A program made the translations under genes and the position numbers. Of a stretch of 39,204 bases of DNA, positions 15,266 through 23,762 are shown piece by piece. The notes beneath the pieces were generated by a model. It searched no databases, had not been told where the DNA came from, and saw nothing but the letters and a program-made list of their open reading frames with translations. How positions within the stretch are numbered: position 1 is the stretch's first letter; every line of letters starts with the position of its first letter. The stretch lies in assembly GCA_017556145.1 (NCBI GenBank), contig JAFZCU010000118.1:1-39204 (forward strand), in the 5' to 3' direction. The DNA comes from Prevotella sp. GTDB lineage: Bacteria > Bacteroidota > Bacteroidia > Bacteroidales > Bacteroidaceae.

Positions 15266-16852
15266 ATGAAACTGTATGATATTTTTAGCGGTCAGTACAA
15301 TGCCGCAGAGTGGGAAGCCAAAGGCTATGAGCTTCCTAAGTTCGATATCAAGGCCGTACGCGAGAAAACGGCTAAAGAACCCACGTGGGTACACTTCGGA
15401 GGCGGCAACATCTTCCGTGCCTTTCCTGCTGCCATCCTCAACGACGCCCTGAACACAGGTAAATACGACCGAGGCGTCATCGTGGCAGAGACCTTCGATT
15501 TCGAGGTCATCGACAAGGCCTATGCACCCTACAACAACCTCTCGCTCTGTGTAAACCTTTGCTCTGACGGTTCTATCGAGAAGAAAGTCATAGCCTCAGT
15601 GACCGAAGCCCTGAAAGCCGATCCGCAGTTCCCCGACTGGAACCGACTGGTTGAGATTTTCAAGAATCCATCGCTGCAGATGATTTCCTTTACTATCACC
15701 GAAAAGGGCTATACCTTCAACGATGCCGATCTGGCTCGCGGGCTTAAGCCTGTATTCGCTATGGGAAAAGTGTGCGCATTGTTGTTGGAGCGCTATAATG
15801 CCGGACAGCTGCCACTTACCGTGCAGTCGATGGATAACTGCTCACATAATGGCGACAAGGTGAAGGCTGGTGTCTTTGCCTATGCTGAGCGTTGGGTGAA
15901 CGACGGACTCGTGCCAGCTGCCTTCCTCGACTATCTGAAGGACGAGAAGAAGATTACATTCCCCTGGTCGATGATCGACAAGATTACGCCCCGTCCGCAT
16001 GAGAAAGTAAAGGAACTGCTTGCTGCCGACGGCTTCGAAGACAACGACTACATTGAGACCGAGAAGCACACCTTCACCGCTCCCTTTGTGAACGCTGAGG
16101 AAGTGCAGTATCTGGTCATTGAGGACAACTACACCAACGGCCGTCCCCCACTCGACCTTGGAGGTGCCCTCTACACTACCCGAGAAACGGTGGATAAGGT
16201 GGAGACGATGAAGGTGACCACCTGTCTGAATCCACTCCATACAGCTATGTCCATCTATGGCTGCATGCTCGGCTATACCCTGATCTCTGCTGAGATGGCC
16301 GATGAGGATCTGCGCCCGTTTATCCAGAAAATCGGATATATGGAGGCCATGCCCGTTGTCGTAGACCCAGGCGTATTGAATCCTTACGAGTTCATCGGTG
16401 CCGTCATCAACCGCCGTCTGCCCAACCCCTTCATGCCCGATGCGCCGCAGCGTATCGCCATGGATACGAGTCAGAAACTGCCTATCCGTTTCGGTGAGAC
16501 ATTGAAGAAATATGTGGCCCGCGGGCTCGACAAGTCCAACCTTGTGCTGATTCCCCTCACACTTGCAGGTTATGCCCGTTATCTGAAAGGTATCAAGGAC
16601 GACGGCACCCCCTTCGAGCCATCACCCGACCCCATGCTGGCAGAATTGCAAGCCATCGTCGCTCCGTTGGAGATTGGCAAGCCCGATCAGGACTGGAGTC
16701 CCCTGAAAGCTCTCTATAGCCGCAAGGATGTCTTCGGTCTCGATCTCTATGAGGCTGGCCTCGGTGAGCAGATTGAGGGTATGGTGAAAGAGTTGTATGC
16801 CGGCCCAGGTGCCGTCCGCGCAACCCTCCACAAATACGTCGCCGCCCGATAA
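15266..16852 (+). CDS. uxuB: Fructuronate reductase-type mannitol dehydrogenase family enzyme
   Basis: A 528-aa NAD-dependent long-chain polyol dehydrogenase. Seen: the nucleotide-binding FGGGNIFRAF at 44-53 and the catalytic set K316, N322 and H325 in KVTTCLNPLHTAMS. Family knowledge: UxuB reduces D-fructuronate to D-mannonate, the substrate of UxuA. The operon with uxuA makes fructuronate the likely substrate; mannitol or tagaturonate are alternatives within the family. Its ATG follows the 72-bp tandem array directly, with no conventional ribosome binding site in view. A strong terminator follows 12 bp after the stop. Confidence 0.9.
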   Translation: MKLYDIFSGQYNAAEWEAKGYELPKFDIKAVREKTAKEPTWVHFGGGNIFRAFPAAILNDALNTGKYDRGVIVAETFDFEVIDKAYAPYNNLSLCVNLCSDGSIEKKVIASVTEALKADPQFPDWNRLVEIFKNPSLQMISFTITEKGYTFNDADLARGLKPVFAMGKVCALLLERYNAGQLPLTVQSMDNCSHNGDKVKAGVFAYAERWVNDGLVPAAFLDYLKDEKKITFPWSMIDKITPRPHEKVKELLAADGFEDNDYIETEKHTFTAPFVNAEEVQYLVIEDNYTNGRPPLDLGGALYTTRETVDKVETMKVTTCLNPLHTAMSIYGCMLGYTLISAEMADEDLRPFIQKIGYMEAMPVVVDPGVLNPYEFIGAVINRRLPNPFMPDAPQRIAMDTSQKLPIRFGETLKKYVARGLDKSNLVLIPLTLAGYARYLKGIKDDGTPFEPSPDPMLAELQAIVAPLEIGKPDQDWSPLKALYSRKDVFGLDLYEAGLGEQIEGMVKELYAGPGAVRATLHKYVAAR

Positions 16853-16864
16853 ACCCGATAAAAC

Positions 16865-16899
16865 AAATCATCCCCGCCACACAAGCGGGGATGATTTTT
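16865..16899 (+). terminator. Intrinsic terminator after uxuB
   Basis: Perfect 13-bp stem AAATCATCCCCGC/GCGGGGATGATTT with a 7-nt loop, followed by TT. It ends the uxuA-uxuB transcript and, since the left arm is A-rich, may also serve the convergent leftward operon ending at 16919. Confidence 0.88.
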
Positions 16900-16918
16900 G
16901 CATGACCTGTATAGCCCA

Positions 16919-18019
16919 TCAGCGGGTGAGGGCAATGTTGTAGTTGAGGTAGCGTGGATTGCCGGTGACATCTTCAAGCACCTTGATGAAAGGCGGGAAA
17001 TTGATGGTTTCCTGCTGAGCGATGCCCTTGGTTTCCATCATCACGAGTCCCGCAGAAGGCGAAAGGAATGTGTCGAGTTCGAAAAACTGGCCTTTCCAAA
17101 TAAAGCTCTGGCGACGCTTGCGGATGGTGACGCGATAGGGATCGGCCTGCTGGAGCATCTGCTCGTAAAGGTTGTTGTCAATCTGACGCTCCGTTTCGAT
17201 GTCTTCGGTCTCGGAGATACGTTTCTTGGAGCGGTGAACGTTTACAACCTTGCCGCCACTGAATACCCTGCGACGCAGGCGCACCTCACAACCAGGCTCG
17301 GCCACCAGGTAAGTCTGGGTAATCTCACTCTCCGAACACTCGGGTATCTCTCCCACAATCTCCACACGAAAAATCCTCTCTTCCTGAACAGGCTGCGGCA
17401 AACCGACAACCTTCGATATCTCTTTCAGTACACGGTTCAACTTGTTCTCAAAGTCATCGTGATTGTTGATGACACGCAGATGGGGATGGCCTGTCCAGGC
17501 CTTGATAACTTTCTTGTCCAACTCACGTGCGATACGCAAGCCCTCTTCATTGGCCTGTTCATAGCGGGTGGCATTCGTGGCAGTGGTATAATACTGCTCG
17601 GCACCATCGGCCGCACTCACCAAGTGGAGTACAGCATCGTAACGCTCAAGAAGTTCGTTGGGGTTGGTGCCTGCCATCGCAGTAATCTCCAACCACTCTT
17701 CTGGCTTGATATAGGCAGAAATGTCCATCGTTCCTCGGTCACAGACGATAAGCACGGGTTTCGTACATACCTCTGCAAGATTGCGGAACTGATCCTCAAG
17801 GGCTAATTGTGTCTCAAGGATGGCACGCTCACCCTGATAATATAGGTCACGATTGGGTGTGAGATAATTCCAACCCGCTGTACTGTAGATAGTAGGCACC
17901 TCGGGCACGTTAAACACCTTATAGCCGAATCCGGAAAAGTATTCCGTGATTTTCACCAAGGCAGTGGTCTTACCGGCACAAGGACCACCAGTCAGAACGA
18001 TTTTCTTAATGTCTGGCAT
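16919..18019 (-). CDS. P-loop kinase-like ATPase fused to a CYTH (triphosphate tunnel) domain
   Basis: A 366-aa two-domain protein. The N-terminal part (about 1-205) is an AAA_28/NadR-like P-loop domain with Walker A GGPCAGKTT (11-19) and the Walker B-like CDRGTMD. The C-terminal part (about 215-355) looks like a CYTH/triphosphate tunnel metalloenzyme domain: RLRRR, KKRISETEDIETER, TIRKRR, FELDTF and METKG alternate charged strands as in that fold. Family knowledge: the same domain pair occurs in animal TTD14 (TRPL translocation defect 14), a nucleotide- and phosphoinositide-binding protein; the bacterial role is unknown. It is third in an operon after nhaD and pfkA, 4 bp from pfkA. A role in nucleotide, polyphosphate or sugar-phosphate metabolism is speculation. 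Confidence 0.8.
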   Translation of the reverse strand: MPDIKKIVLTGGPCAGKTTALVKITEYFSGFGYKVFNVPEVPTIYSTAGWNYLTPNRDLYYQGERAILETQLALEDQFRNLAEVCTKPVLIVCDRGTMDISAYIKPEEWLEITAMAGTNPNELLERYDAVLHLVSAADGAEQYYTTATNATRYEQANEEGLRIARELDKKVIKAWTGHPHLRVINNHDDFENKLNRVLKEISKVVGLPQPVQEERIFRVEIVGEIPECSESEITQTYLVAEPGCEVRLRRRVFSGGKVVNVHRSKKRISETEDIETERQIDNNLYEQMLQQADPYRVTIRKRRQSFIWKGQFFELDTFLSPSAGLVMMETKGIAQQETINFPPFIKVLEDVTGNPRYLNYNIALTR

Positions 18020-18023
18020 GATA

Positions 18024-19001
18024 TTAAATGCTAAGTTCGTCGAGCACGGTAATCAGTCGCTTGTCGAAACGCTTGTCTGTACGGATGCACTCGCTGAAGG
18101 GCACATAGACCACCTCGTTGTTACGCACACCGACCATGATGTTGCGCTGGCCCTGTTTGATGGCCTCAATGGCACCGACGCCAGTGATGGAAGCGAGGAT
18201 ACGGTCACGGGCAGACGGGGTACCTCCACGCTGCAGATGCCCCAGGATAGACACTCGCACGTCGAACTCCGGGAACTCCTTCTTCACACGATCAGCATAA
18301 TAAAGGGCACCACACTTCGGACTCTCCGACACGATGACGATACAGGATTTCTTGGACTTGCGGATACCACGTCCCATAAACTGAGCCAACTGGTCGACAT
18401 TGGTCACCTCCTCAGGCACGATGGCTGCCTCGGCACCACAGGCAATGGCACAGTTCTGCGCCAGAAAACCGGCATCGCGTCCCATCACCTCGACAAAGAA
18501 GATGCGCTCGTGAGAATTTGCAGTATCGCGGATGCGGTCCACACAATCCATAATGGTATTCATCGTTGTATCATAGCCAATGGTTGAGTCGGTACCATAG
18601 AGGTCGTTATCGATGGTGCCAGGCAGACCGATCACGGGAAAGTCGAACTCCATACCGAAGTTTTTCGCACCTGTCAGCGAACCATTGCCACCAATCACCA
18701 CGAGGGCATCGATCTTTTCGTTCTGGCAGGTCTCGTAGGCCTTTTTCATACCATCGGCTGTCATAAACTCCTTGCTTCTTGCCGTTTTGAGAATCGTGCC
18801 GCCTCGGGTGATGATACCACTCACGTTCTCTGTGGTAAACGGTTTCACCTCACCCTTGATCAGACCATCGTAACCACGATAAATGCCTTTGATTTTGAAT
18901 CCGTTATAAATGCCGGCACGGGTGACGGCACGAATGGCTGCATTCATTCCAGGTGAATCGCCACCTGAGGTGAGAACACCTATCGTCTTGATCTTTGCCA
19001 T
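18024..19001 (-). CDS. pfkA: 6-phosphofructokinase
   Basis: A 325-aa cytosolic glycolytic enzyme phosphorylating fructose 6-phosphate. Seen: [14 protein letters not shown] (11-24), the nucleotide loop GGNGSLTGA (104-112), the catalytic TIDND with Asp131, and MGRDAGFLA, plus [15 protein letters not shown] near the C-terminus. The Gly after position 106 (GGNGS, not GGDDT) points to ATP rather than pyrophosphate as donor. Odd: the loop has Asn106 where E. coli PfkA has Asp103, a residue near the magnesium site. The gene sits 18 bp after nhaD and 4 bp before the P-loop/CYTH gene. Length and other motifs are normal. Confidence 0.92.
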   Translation of the reverse strand: MAKIKTIGVLTSGGDSPGMNAAIRAVTRAGIYNGFKIKGIYRGYDGLIKGEVKPFTTENVSGIITRGGTILKTARSKEFMTADGMKKAYETCQNEKIDALVVIGGNGSLTGAKNFGMEFDFPVIGLPGTIDNDLYGTDSTIGYDTTMNTIMDCVDRIRDTANSHERIFFVEVMGRDAGFLAQNCAIACGAEAAIVPEEVTNVDQLAQFMGRGIRKSKKSCIVIVSESPKCGALYYADRVKKEFPEFDVRVSILGHLQRGGTPSARDRILASITGVGAIEAIKQGQRNIMVGVRNNEVVYVPFSECIRTDKRFDKRLITVLDELSI

Positions 19002-19019
19002 AATTTCAATATTATCAGA

Positions 19020-20429
19020 TTAGTTACACATAAATACTTCGAGCCAGAGAATGCCGAATCCAACCAGCCATCCTGCCAGAACCTTGGGCGAGACGTTCTT
19101 CAGATACCAGCCCAGCTTGACATGCTCCATCTTCATCAGGGCAATACCGCTGGTAGAACCCACCGACAACAGACAGCCTCCTACAGCCGTAGAGAAGGCG
19201 ATGACCAGCCAATAGACACCATTGACCGCAAAGTTGCCCATATAATCGGCATCAGCCCAATGGCTTAGCTGGTGATACTCCAATACCGGATAGAGCGAGA
19301 TATCGCTGATGGCAATAGTGAATGTATCCACCAGACTGGAGAGAAGACCGGAGAGCGCACCCACAATCCAGATGTTATGGATATTGTAGTCGATCCACGC
19401 AGAGACATCGCCGAAGACGCCCGTCTCCATCACCACACCCATGCCCAGCATGATGCCCATGACGAACAGCATCTGCTGGATAGCACCGTATTTCAGGGCC
19501 TGCGGCATACGGCGCTCCGACATACGATCGGCCAGCATCAACTTATGATTAAAGGCCTCATTAACCACCCACAACACACTCAATACACAAAGGGCACCGA
19601 GGAACGGAGGCAGTTTGGTGATATTATGGAAGGTGGGGATAAACCACAGTCCACCGATGCCGACAAAAAGCATCAGGATGCGCTGCCAAGGACTCAGATT
19701 GGTCTCGTCGCCACGATAAGGCATCGGCGACCACTGGGTGTCAAGACTCTCGGGCAACTGGATATTGATCATGACCGTAGGAATCACCCACGCCATGATG
19801 GCGGGCAATGCCAGGAAGGCAGAGAAGTGTGTCGCGGTGACAGCACCGTTGCCCCACAACAGCAGGCCTGTAGGATCGCCAATCACGGTGAAGCAACCTC
19901 CACAACAGGCGGCTATCACGATTGCACTGCCGATAAGCATACGCTGACGCCTGTTTTGAACAATCCCACGCATAATAACCAGCATCATCGTAGCAGTGGT
20001 GAGGTTGTCGAGATTGGCGGAAATAATGAAAGTGGCGATGGTGATGGTCCATAGCAACCGTTTGGGGTTATGAGTCTTGATCCACTTCTGCACAAAGTCG
20101 AAGCAACCATTGTTGTCGAGAATCTCGATGATGGTCATCGTGGCCAACAGGAACATCACGATGCTGGCAGCCCTTCCCACATAATTCAAGAAGATCTCAT
20201 TGCAGATATATAGCTTCACAGCACTACTCGATGGTTCCTCGCCAGCCAGGTAGTCGGTATACTCGTGAGGGTGTTGTGACATCACGAAGTCAGCTCCCCA
20301 ACAGATATACAAAACCCACCCCACAGTACCTAAGAACATGGCGATGGCAGCCTTGTTGACACCTGTCAGATGACCTGTCGCAATCAGCAGATACCCACAG
20401 ATTAATAGTATGACGATGATGAGAGTCAT
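19020..20429 (-). CDS. nhaD: NhaD-type Na+/H+ antiporter
   Basis: A 469-aa inner-membrane protein with about a dozen helices, of the NhaD/ion transporter superfamily, exchanging sodium for protons. Seen: FIISANLDNLTTATMML with the charged intramembrane Asp, CCGGCFTVIGDPTGLLLW, SSLVDTFTIAISDIS and a Ser/Gly-rich GGCLLSVGSTSGIA near the C-terminus, which together are typical of this family. It heads a three-gene operon with pfkA and the P-loop/CYTH gene. Its promoter has a -7 element 25 bp upstream. The pairing of a sodium antiporter with glycolysis has no obvious explanation beyond shared transcription. Confidence 0.88.
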   Translation of the reverse strand: MTLIIVILLICGYLLIATGHLTGVNKAAIAMFLGTVGWVLYICWGADFVMSQHPHEYTDYLAGEEPSSSAVKLYICNEIFLNYVGRAASIVMFLLATMTIIEILDNNGCFDFVQKWIKTHNPKRLLWTITIATFIISANLDNLTTATMMLVIMRGIVQNRRQRMLIGSAIVIAACCGGCFTVIGDPTGLLLWGNGAVTATHFSAFLALPAIMAWVIPTVMINIQLPESLDTQWSPMPYRGDETNLSPWQRILMLFVGIGGLWFIPTFHNITKLPPFLGALCVLSVLWVVNEAFNHKLMLADRMSERRMPQALKYGAIQQMLFVMGIMLGMGVVMETGVFGDVSAWIDYNIHNIWIVGALSGLLSSLVDTFTIAISDISLYPVLEYHQLSHWADADYMGNFAVNGVYWLVIAFSTAVGGCLLSVGSTSGIALMKMEHVKLGWYLKNVSPKVLAGWLVGFGILWLEVFMCN

Positions 20430-20453
20430 AGCTTCACATTACACTTTCGGCCA

Positions 20454-20461
20454 CAAAATTA
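20454..20461 (-). promoter_or_regulatory. Promoter -7 element for the nhaD-pfkA operon
   Basis: Minus-strand TAATTTTG followed by T rather than C, 25 bp before the nhaD start. It lies in the short gap after tilS, which stops at 20511. Confidence 0.6.
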
Positions 20462-20510
20462 CAAAGAAAAAAAGAAACCTCCAAAACTTTTTAGAGGAAA
20501 ATATGCGAGA

Positions 20511-21854
20511 CTAACATAACTCTATTTTCAGAACCGATGTTGTGGTGGGGGTGATTCTGAAACGATGGTCAGTGCGATGACCCACCAGCCATACGATCTC
20601 ACCCTTGCAGTTGGTGACAACCATTTGACTGCGCTTAGACCAAAGGCTCACCTTCTTGTCGGTCAAATAGTCGCTTATGAGTTTCGAGCCATTCATACCA
20701 AAAGGTACAAAACGGTCGCCGGGCTGGATGATTCTAATGGTTAAAGGAAATTCTACCTTTTCTTTATCAACCGTCACACAATCATTTGATTTTGAAATCG
20801 CTACGCTATTTGTAAACGTGATTCTGAATTGAATGTCCTCTTGGTATTTATAGAGGCCTTCCTCAGGAATCTTCATAGGCGATGCTGGCTGATAATGGGA
20901 AGCAACAACCAACGATTCACGGTCGATAAAAAGCTGATGGGATGCAGAACTGAATACCTTTCCTGTCGGTGCATCAAGACTTTCGGCGATTTGCAGAATC
21001 TGTGCGGATGAGAAGCCGAAAGGTCGTAACCATTCAAACAGAAAACACTCTGAAGATGGTAAGTTCTGTAAATCTGCCAGCTTCACGGCTTCTGCCTCGT
21101 GGTGATCTGCAGAACCGGGTGAGGGTTGTAACTTTGTTACAATCTTAGAAAGTTCTGATTTGACCGCAACGTCAAACACCTTCTCCACCTCTTTTATATA
21201 GGCAGCCGTCTTTGCGATATTCTCCGATGATTTCGGCAAAATCTGATGCATCAGCGGAATCAGGTGGAGACGAATTTTGTTTCGGAGTACATCGTCAATG
21301 GCATTGGTAGAGTCTGTGACATAGGTCTGACCGATGGAATGGAGGAATTCTTCAATATCAGTCCTACTCACACACAAGAGCGGACGTACGATAGCGCCGT
21401 TCTTAGGACGAATGCCAGTCAGTCCGTGAATGCCAGTGCCATTCATCAGGTTCATCAACAAGGTCTCCACTGCATCGTCACGATGATGAGCCACACAGAT
21501 GGTGTCGGCACCAATATCCTGACGCAACTGCTCGAAATAGCGGTATCTGAGTTCACGGGCTGCCATCTCGATGCTCATTTTATGAAGGGAGGCATATGCC
21601 TTTGTATCGAAATGAACCCGATGGATTGGGACATTCTGCTCTGCACACAATTGGCAGACAAACGTCTCATCGCGATCTGATTCTTCACCACGAAGACGGA
21701 AATTACAATGAACCGCCTCGATGCGATAGCCCAGACGTTTCAACACCAAAAGAAGGGCCACACTGTCCGCACCGCCACTCACCGCCACGATATGCAGACC
21801 GTCGCGTGACAGAAGCTGATGCCTCCCGATGAAATCGGCAACTTTACTCCACAT
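20511..21854 (-). CDS. tilS: tRNA(Ile)-lysidine synthase
   Basis: A 447-aa cytosolic enzyme that modifies C34 of tRNA-Ile(CAU) to lysidine, an essential step for decoding AUA. Seen: the PP-loop SGGADS (26-31 from the chosen start), the conserved HCNFRLRGEESDRDE, VAHHRDDAVET and NGTGIHGLTGI, and a C-terminal TilS domain with GDRFVPFGMNGSKLISDYL. The ATG at 21854 was chosen; an earlier in-frame ATG at 21881 would extend the overlap with the upstream methyltransferase from 11 to 38 bp and adds residues unlike the family. Last gene of the exonuclease - methyltransferase - tilS operon. Confidence 0.93.
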   Translation of the reverse strand: MWSKVADFIGRHQLLSRDGLHIVAVSGGADSVALLLVLKRLGYRIEAVHCNFRLRGEESDRDETFVCQLCAEQNVPIHRVHFDTKAYASLHKMSIEMAARELRYRYFEQLRQDIGADTICVAHHRDDAVETLLMNLMNGTGIHGLTGIRPKNGAIVRPLLCVSRTDIEEFLHSIGQTYVTDSTNAIDDVLRNKIRLHLIPLMHQILPKSSENIAKTAAYIKEVEKVFDVAVKSELSKIVTKLQPSPGSADHHEAEAVKLADLQNLPSSECFLFEWLRPFGFSSAQILQIAESLDAPTGKVFSSASHQLFIDRESLVVASHYQPASPMKIPEEGLYKYQEDIQFRITFTNSVAISKSNDCVTVDKEKVEFPLTIRIIQPGDRFVPFGMNGSKLISDYLTDKKVSLWSKRSQMVVTNCKGEIVWLVGHRTDHRFRITPTTTSVLKIELC

Positions 21855-23016
21855 ACAGCACCAGCCCCTTGAGGTATTCACCTTCGGGATGATAAATGTT
21901 GATGGGATGATCAGCCGGCTGATGCAGCTGATGAAGGATACGCACCTTTCGGCCTGCCTGGGCGGCAGCTGTAAAGACGGCGTTGCGGAATTGATCCTTG
22001 GTCACCACCTGCGAACAGCTGAATGTGAACAGGATGCCACCAGACTGAATGATTTGGAATGCCTTGTTATTCAGACGGGTATAGCCCTTCAGCGCATTAT
22101 GCAAGGCGCCTCGGTGTTTGGCAAAGGCTGGCGGGTCGAGAATGATTAAATCATATTGATCGTCGGCCCCTTCCAGATACTTGAAGGCATCCTCGCAGAA
22201 AGCCTGATGGCGCACATCACCCGGGAAATTCAACTGAACATTCCTGTTCGTCAGTTCTATCGCCTTCGCACTGCTGTCTACGGAATGCACCAATGCTGCC
22301 CCGCCCCGCATCGCATAGAATGAGAAGCCACCCGTGTAGCAGAACATATTCAACACTTTCCTGTCTTTGGCAAATGTCTCAAGCAGCGAACGGTTCTCAC
22401 GCTGGTCTACAAAGAAGCCGGTCTTCTGCCCCCGAAGCCAATCGACATAGAACATCAGCCCATTCTCAACAGCTGTGTTGTCGCTGCCACCGCCGATGAT
22501 AAATCCGTTTTCCATCTCGTCTATAAAGGGCAAGGTGGTCTCGCTCTTATAATAGACATTCTCGATACGGCCCTTCATGACCTTATGCAACTGCTCAGCT
22601 ATGCTCACACGAGAGAGATGCATGCCAATGCTATGCGCCTGCATCACAGCCGTCTGCCCATAGATGTCGATGACCAGTCCGGGCAGGTTATCCCCCTCGC
22701 CATGTACCAGTCTGTACGTGTTATTATCAGGATTGTCAGCCAGTCCGATGGCAATACGCATATTCAATGCTGACGACAGACGGGAATACCAGAATTCATC
22801 GTTAATCACCACATCACGGAACGACAGCACTCGCACAGCAATAGAGCCTTTCTGATAATGCCCTACAGCGATGAAACGGCCCTCAGAATCTATGACACGC
22901 ACCAAGTCGCCATCCTCCAATCCCTCATCTGCCGACAGAATGGCGCCGGAGAATACCCAAGGATGGAAACGCAACAGGCTTTCTTCCTTACCTCTTTTGA
23001 GCTGCAAGTTCTTCAT
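21844..23016 (-). CDS. rlmI: RlmI-like class I SAM-dependent rRNA methyltransferase
   Basis: A 390-aa cytosolic RNA methyltransferase. An N-terminal PUA-like domain (about 1-75, starting LQLKRGKEESLLRFHPWVFSGAI with the part shown in conserved form) is followed by a linker domain with YRLVHGEGDNLPGLVIDIYG and the Rossmann domain with MFCYTGGFSFYA and LDPPAFAKHRG. Family knowledge: RlmI makes 5-methylcytosine 1962 in 23S rRNA; the close relative RlmK/L acts elsewhere, so the target position is inferred. It overlaps the preceding exonuclease gene by 29 bp and tilS by 11 bp, so the three genes are tightly coupled. Confidence 0.85.
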   Translation of the reverse strand: MKNLQLKRGKEESLLRFHPWVFSGAILSADEGLEDGDLVRVIDSEGRFIAVGHYQKGSIAVRVLSFRDVVINDEFWYSRLSSALNMRIAIGLADNPDNNTYRLVHGEGDNLPGLVIDIYGQTAVMQAHSIGMHLSRVSIAEQLHKVMKGRIENVYYKSETTLPFIDEMENGFIIGGGSDNTAVENGLMFYVDWLRGQKTGFFVDQRENRSLLETFAKDRKVLNMFCYTGGFSFYAMRGGAALVHSVDSSAKAIELTNRNVQLNFPGDVRHQAFCEDAFKYLEGADDQYDLIILDPPAFAKHRGALHNALKGYTRLNNKAFQIIQSGGILFTFSCSQVVTKDQFRNAVFTAAAQAGRKVRILHQLHQPADHPINIYHPEGEYLKGLVLYVE

Positions 23017-23665
23017 ATATCTTAAAATCCTCTTCTATCTCCAGTTCCGTCTGTTCGTCAACGAGCTCATACGCTCCACTCTCTTTGAGCCTGACAAGTT
23101 CTTCATACAAACGGATACAGGCCCACGCATCGATGGCGGCATACGTCATCTGCTTCTCCTGAAGGATGTCACGTTCCCAGTTCGACAGGCGCTCGGCCTT
23201 GCTGATACGCTCTTCGAAAAGGTTGGCATATAACTTCTGAAGACTAAGATCCTCGATGCCGATCTCACGCATGTGATGCTGCAAGTCGATGAAATTGCCT
23301 GGAGTAAACGGCCCCAGTTCATGTAGTGAATGGATATCGTCATGCCACGAGAGGCCCACCTTTGGCACCTTGGTGTCTTCTAACAGCCTGACGATAGCTG
23401 GCGACAATCCTATATAATTCAGGCGGAAAAGAAAGCAGTTATGATGGGTGGCCACCTGAAGCAGCGAACATTTATAATGCTGATTCTTGGTAAACGAAGG
23501 CCTCGTTTCCGTATCCACACCTAAAATGGACATCGACAGCAGGTAGTCAACGGCTTTTTCTGCCTCGTTGGCAGAGTTTACAACGAAGATTTTCCCGTTG
23601 TAGACCACTTTGGGCAAACCTTCCAGCCATGCTTTATTAAACCTATTATAGATTATTTTTTTCAT
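22988..23665 (-). CDS. RNase D-like 3'-5' exonuclease domain protein
   Basis: A 225-aa protein made almost wholly of a DEDDy 3'-5' exonuclease domain. Seen: exo I GVDTETRPSF with the Asp and Glu, exo II SWHDDIHSLHELG, and exo III YAAIDAWACIRLYEEL with the Tyr and Asp of the DEDDy type. The HRDC domains of full RNase D are absent, so it is a single-domain member as found in many Bacteroidetes; the substrate (RNA or DNA) is not evident. The start at 23665 was chosen because an upstream in-frame ATG at 23872 would run through both divergent promoters. First gene of the operon with rlmI and tilS. Confidence 0.88.
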   Translation of the reverse strand: MKKIIYNRFNKAWLEGLPKVVYNGKIFVVNSANEAEKAVDYLLSMSILGVDTETRPSFTKNQHYKCSLLQVATHHNCFLFRLNYIGLSPAIVRLLEDTKVPKVGLSWHDDIHSLHELGPFTPGNFIDLQHHMREIGIEDLSLQKLYANLFEERISKAERLSNWERDILQEKQMTYAAIDAWACIRLYEELVRLKESGAYELVDEQTELEIEEDFKIYEELAAQKR

Positions 23666-23674
23666 TATCAGGTG

Positions 23675-23682
23675 CAAAATTA
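23675..23682 (-). promoter_or_regulatory. Promoter -7 element for the exonuclease-rlmI-tilS operon
   Basis: Minus-strand TAATTTTG followed by C, only 9 bp before the start codon at 23665, so the leader is very short. It is divergent from the ftsK promoter about 45 bp away. Confidence 0.7.
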
Positions 23683-23726
23683 CATAAAAAAACGGGAAAA
23701 AATGATGAAATGTGAGTTTTTTACTA

Positions 23727-23734
23727 TACTTTTG
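23727..23734 (+). promoter_or_regulatory. Promoter -7 element for ftsK
   Basis: TACTTTTG followed by C, about 28 bp before the ftsK ATG at 23763. It lies inside the longest possible reading frame (from 23712), which rules against that upstream start. Confidence 0.72.
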
Positions 23735-23762
23735 CACAAAAAATATAGGAAGCGTACGTATT

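Noticed and set aside
20470-20505. A possible terminator after tilS (CCTC ... GAGG)
   Set aside because: The stem is only four reliable pairs with a long loop, too weak to call.
23712-23762. An N-terminal extension of FtsK from the ATG at 23712
   Set aside because: The -7 element (23727-23734) lies inside this extension, and the extra residues are not like FtsK.
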